The notes below the pieces were generated by a model, which had not been told where the DNA came from, searched no databases, and worked only from the letters and a program-made list of their open reading frames with translations. The position numbers were made by a program, and so were the translations under genes. A stretch of 64,000 bases of DNA from Phlyctochytrium arcticum (taxonomy: Eukaryota; Chytridiomycota; Chytridiomycetes; Chytridiales; Chytridiaceae). The stretch lies in the NCBI GenBank assembly GCA_025602905.1, contig JAHLKI010000013.1, positions 124,001-188,000 on the forward strand. Reading direction: 5' to 3'. Shown here piece by piece: positions 63,367 to 64,000 of this stretch; within the stretch, counting starts at the first letter, position 1, and the number at the start of each line of letters is the position of its first letter.

Positions 63367-64000
63367 CCTCCTCAACTTTTGCTTTGCCAAGTGTATACCA
63401 ACCCATCAGTAGTATATAGTAGATAAACTGCCATGTCCGTATAACATGTAGACTTGCCGATTAGACCATATTGCGTGTATGGGTGTGAGGTGTGTGAGGT
63501 TATGCTTCTGACCATTCGATGCGATTGATGACAACTCCTCAAGAACGGGGATTGTTAATGTAGTGGCCAAAGCTATACAAACTCGAATAAGAACACTCTT
63601 GGACTTATCGTGTATAAGCAGCCAGAAAATGACCTGTCACTTGCAGAGCGCAGTAGAGCGCAGTAGAACTCGAAACTCTGTTATGGTCATTTGTCCTTCC
63701 TCCAAACATTTCCAAAGCTTCCCGAGGTGGTGTCATTGGCGTACGGGCGATGGTTTGCCGTGTCCCGTGTGGTCTTTCGGTAAAGACGATTAAAGTACAA
63801 CCAAGATGTCTCTCATTTTGTCTATAGGCATACGCACAAGCGAAAGTACAAGAGCATCCCACTACTAGAAAGCAATCGCCATGGTTGATAACCTTTCCTG
63901 GCAAACCAATGGGTCGACTCTTTAAAACTGATGGCAGCACCACCAGCAATGGACGTCAGTCGATTCAGGATAACCAGACCGAACGTCCTGTAGAAGGGAA
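63367..64000. other. Right-edge region without a recognised gene
   Basis: Short frames only. A minus-strand frame from about 63949 to 63605 has no ATG-based start with recognisable content, and another minus frame is open from the edge to about 63824. A gene entering from the right edge on the minus strand is possible but not supported here. A short duplication GCAGAGCGCAGTAGAGCGCAGTAGAAC lies near 63645-63670. Confidence 0.3.

Noticed and set aside
63605..63949. Minus-strand frame near the right edge, with a TACGCCAATGACACC stretch resembling a reverse-transcriptase YxDD motif
   Set aside because: The YANDTTS reading is in a different, soon-closed frame and lacks other RT motifs; no retroelement is supported.

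Overview
The window is nuclear DNA from a fungus, most likely an early-diverging, chytrid-like lineage. Nearly every gene is cut by short GT-AG introns of about 50-70 bp, often with a CTAAC-like branch site shortly before the acceptor. The protein set is fungal: an NHA1-type Na+/H+ antiporter, a membrane-bound SREBP, an alcohol-acetyltransferase-family enzyme, tyrosinase, Cox4 and Hrq1. Some members are unusual in yeasts but known in early-diverging fungi or other eukaryotes: a MAP4K-type kinase with a CNH domain, and a protein with an At4g15545-like C-terminus. The lineage is an inference from gene content, not a marker-gene placement.

Layout. 1-6871 (+) is PRP8, lacking only its N-terminus. 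7014-10038 (-) is an oligopeptidase-B-like serine peptidase. 10593-10901 (+) is a small unknown. 11039-12090 (-) thymidylate synthase and 12237-14165 (+) the phenylalanyl-tRNA synthetase alpha subunit are divergent with 146 bp between them. 14266-15706 (-) holds two small genes assembled here from exons: a PSMG3-like proteasome chaperone and a twin-CX9C CHCHD5-like protein. 15874-17993 (+) is a coiled-coil protein. 18492-20864 (+) is the Na+/H+ antiporter, convergent with SREBP at 21199-24949 (-). 26248-26838 (+) is a four-TM protein and 27146-27895 (-) is COX4. 28505-28955 (+) is an OST5/TMEM258-like protein and 28993-33551 (-) is an 18-exon HRQ1 helicase.

34483-35980 (+) is a seven-TM protein built from eight exons, the first of which appears to carry only the start codon. 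37833-39260 (+) is a secreted, probably GPI-anchored GH26-like enzyme. 39627-42690 (-) is an F-box protein, 43612-44194 (-) a small Cys-rich-tailed unknown, 44718-46203 (-) an acyltransferase, and 46379-48331 (+) a disordered protein with repeated short motifs. 48633-52929 (-) is the MAP4K-CNH kinase, 53997-56385 (-) tyrosinase, 57218-58064 (-) a hemerythrin-like protein, and 59482-62800 (+) an F-box/WD40 protein. 63022-63103 (-) is tRNA-Ser(GCT), preceded on its own strand by tandem copies of its promoter and 5' end and by a cluster of hairpins.

Most genes are housekeeping and unlinked in function: splicing, translation, nucleotide synthesis, N-glycosylation, proteasome assembly, mitochondria, DNA repair. 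No biosynthetic or mobile cluster is evident. The least explained signals are a 10-bp palindrome, TACTCGAGTA, found five times and only between genes; the duplicated tRNA-Ser head plus hairpin cluster; and the seven-TM protein. Exon joins were made by hand from reading frame and splice signals, so exact junctions are predictions unless the evidence says they are fixed by conserved sequence.
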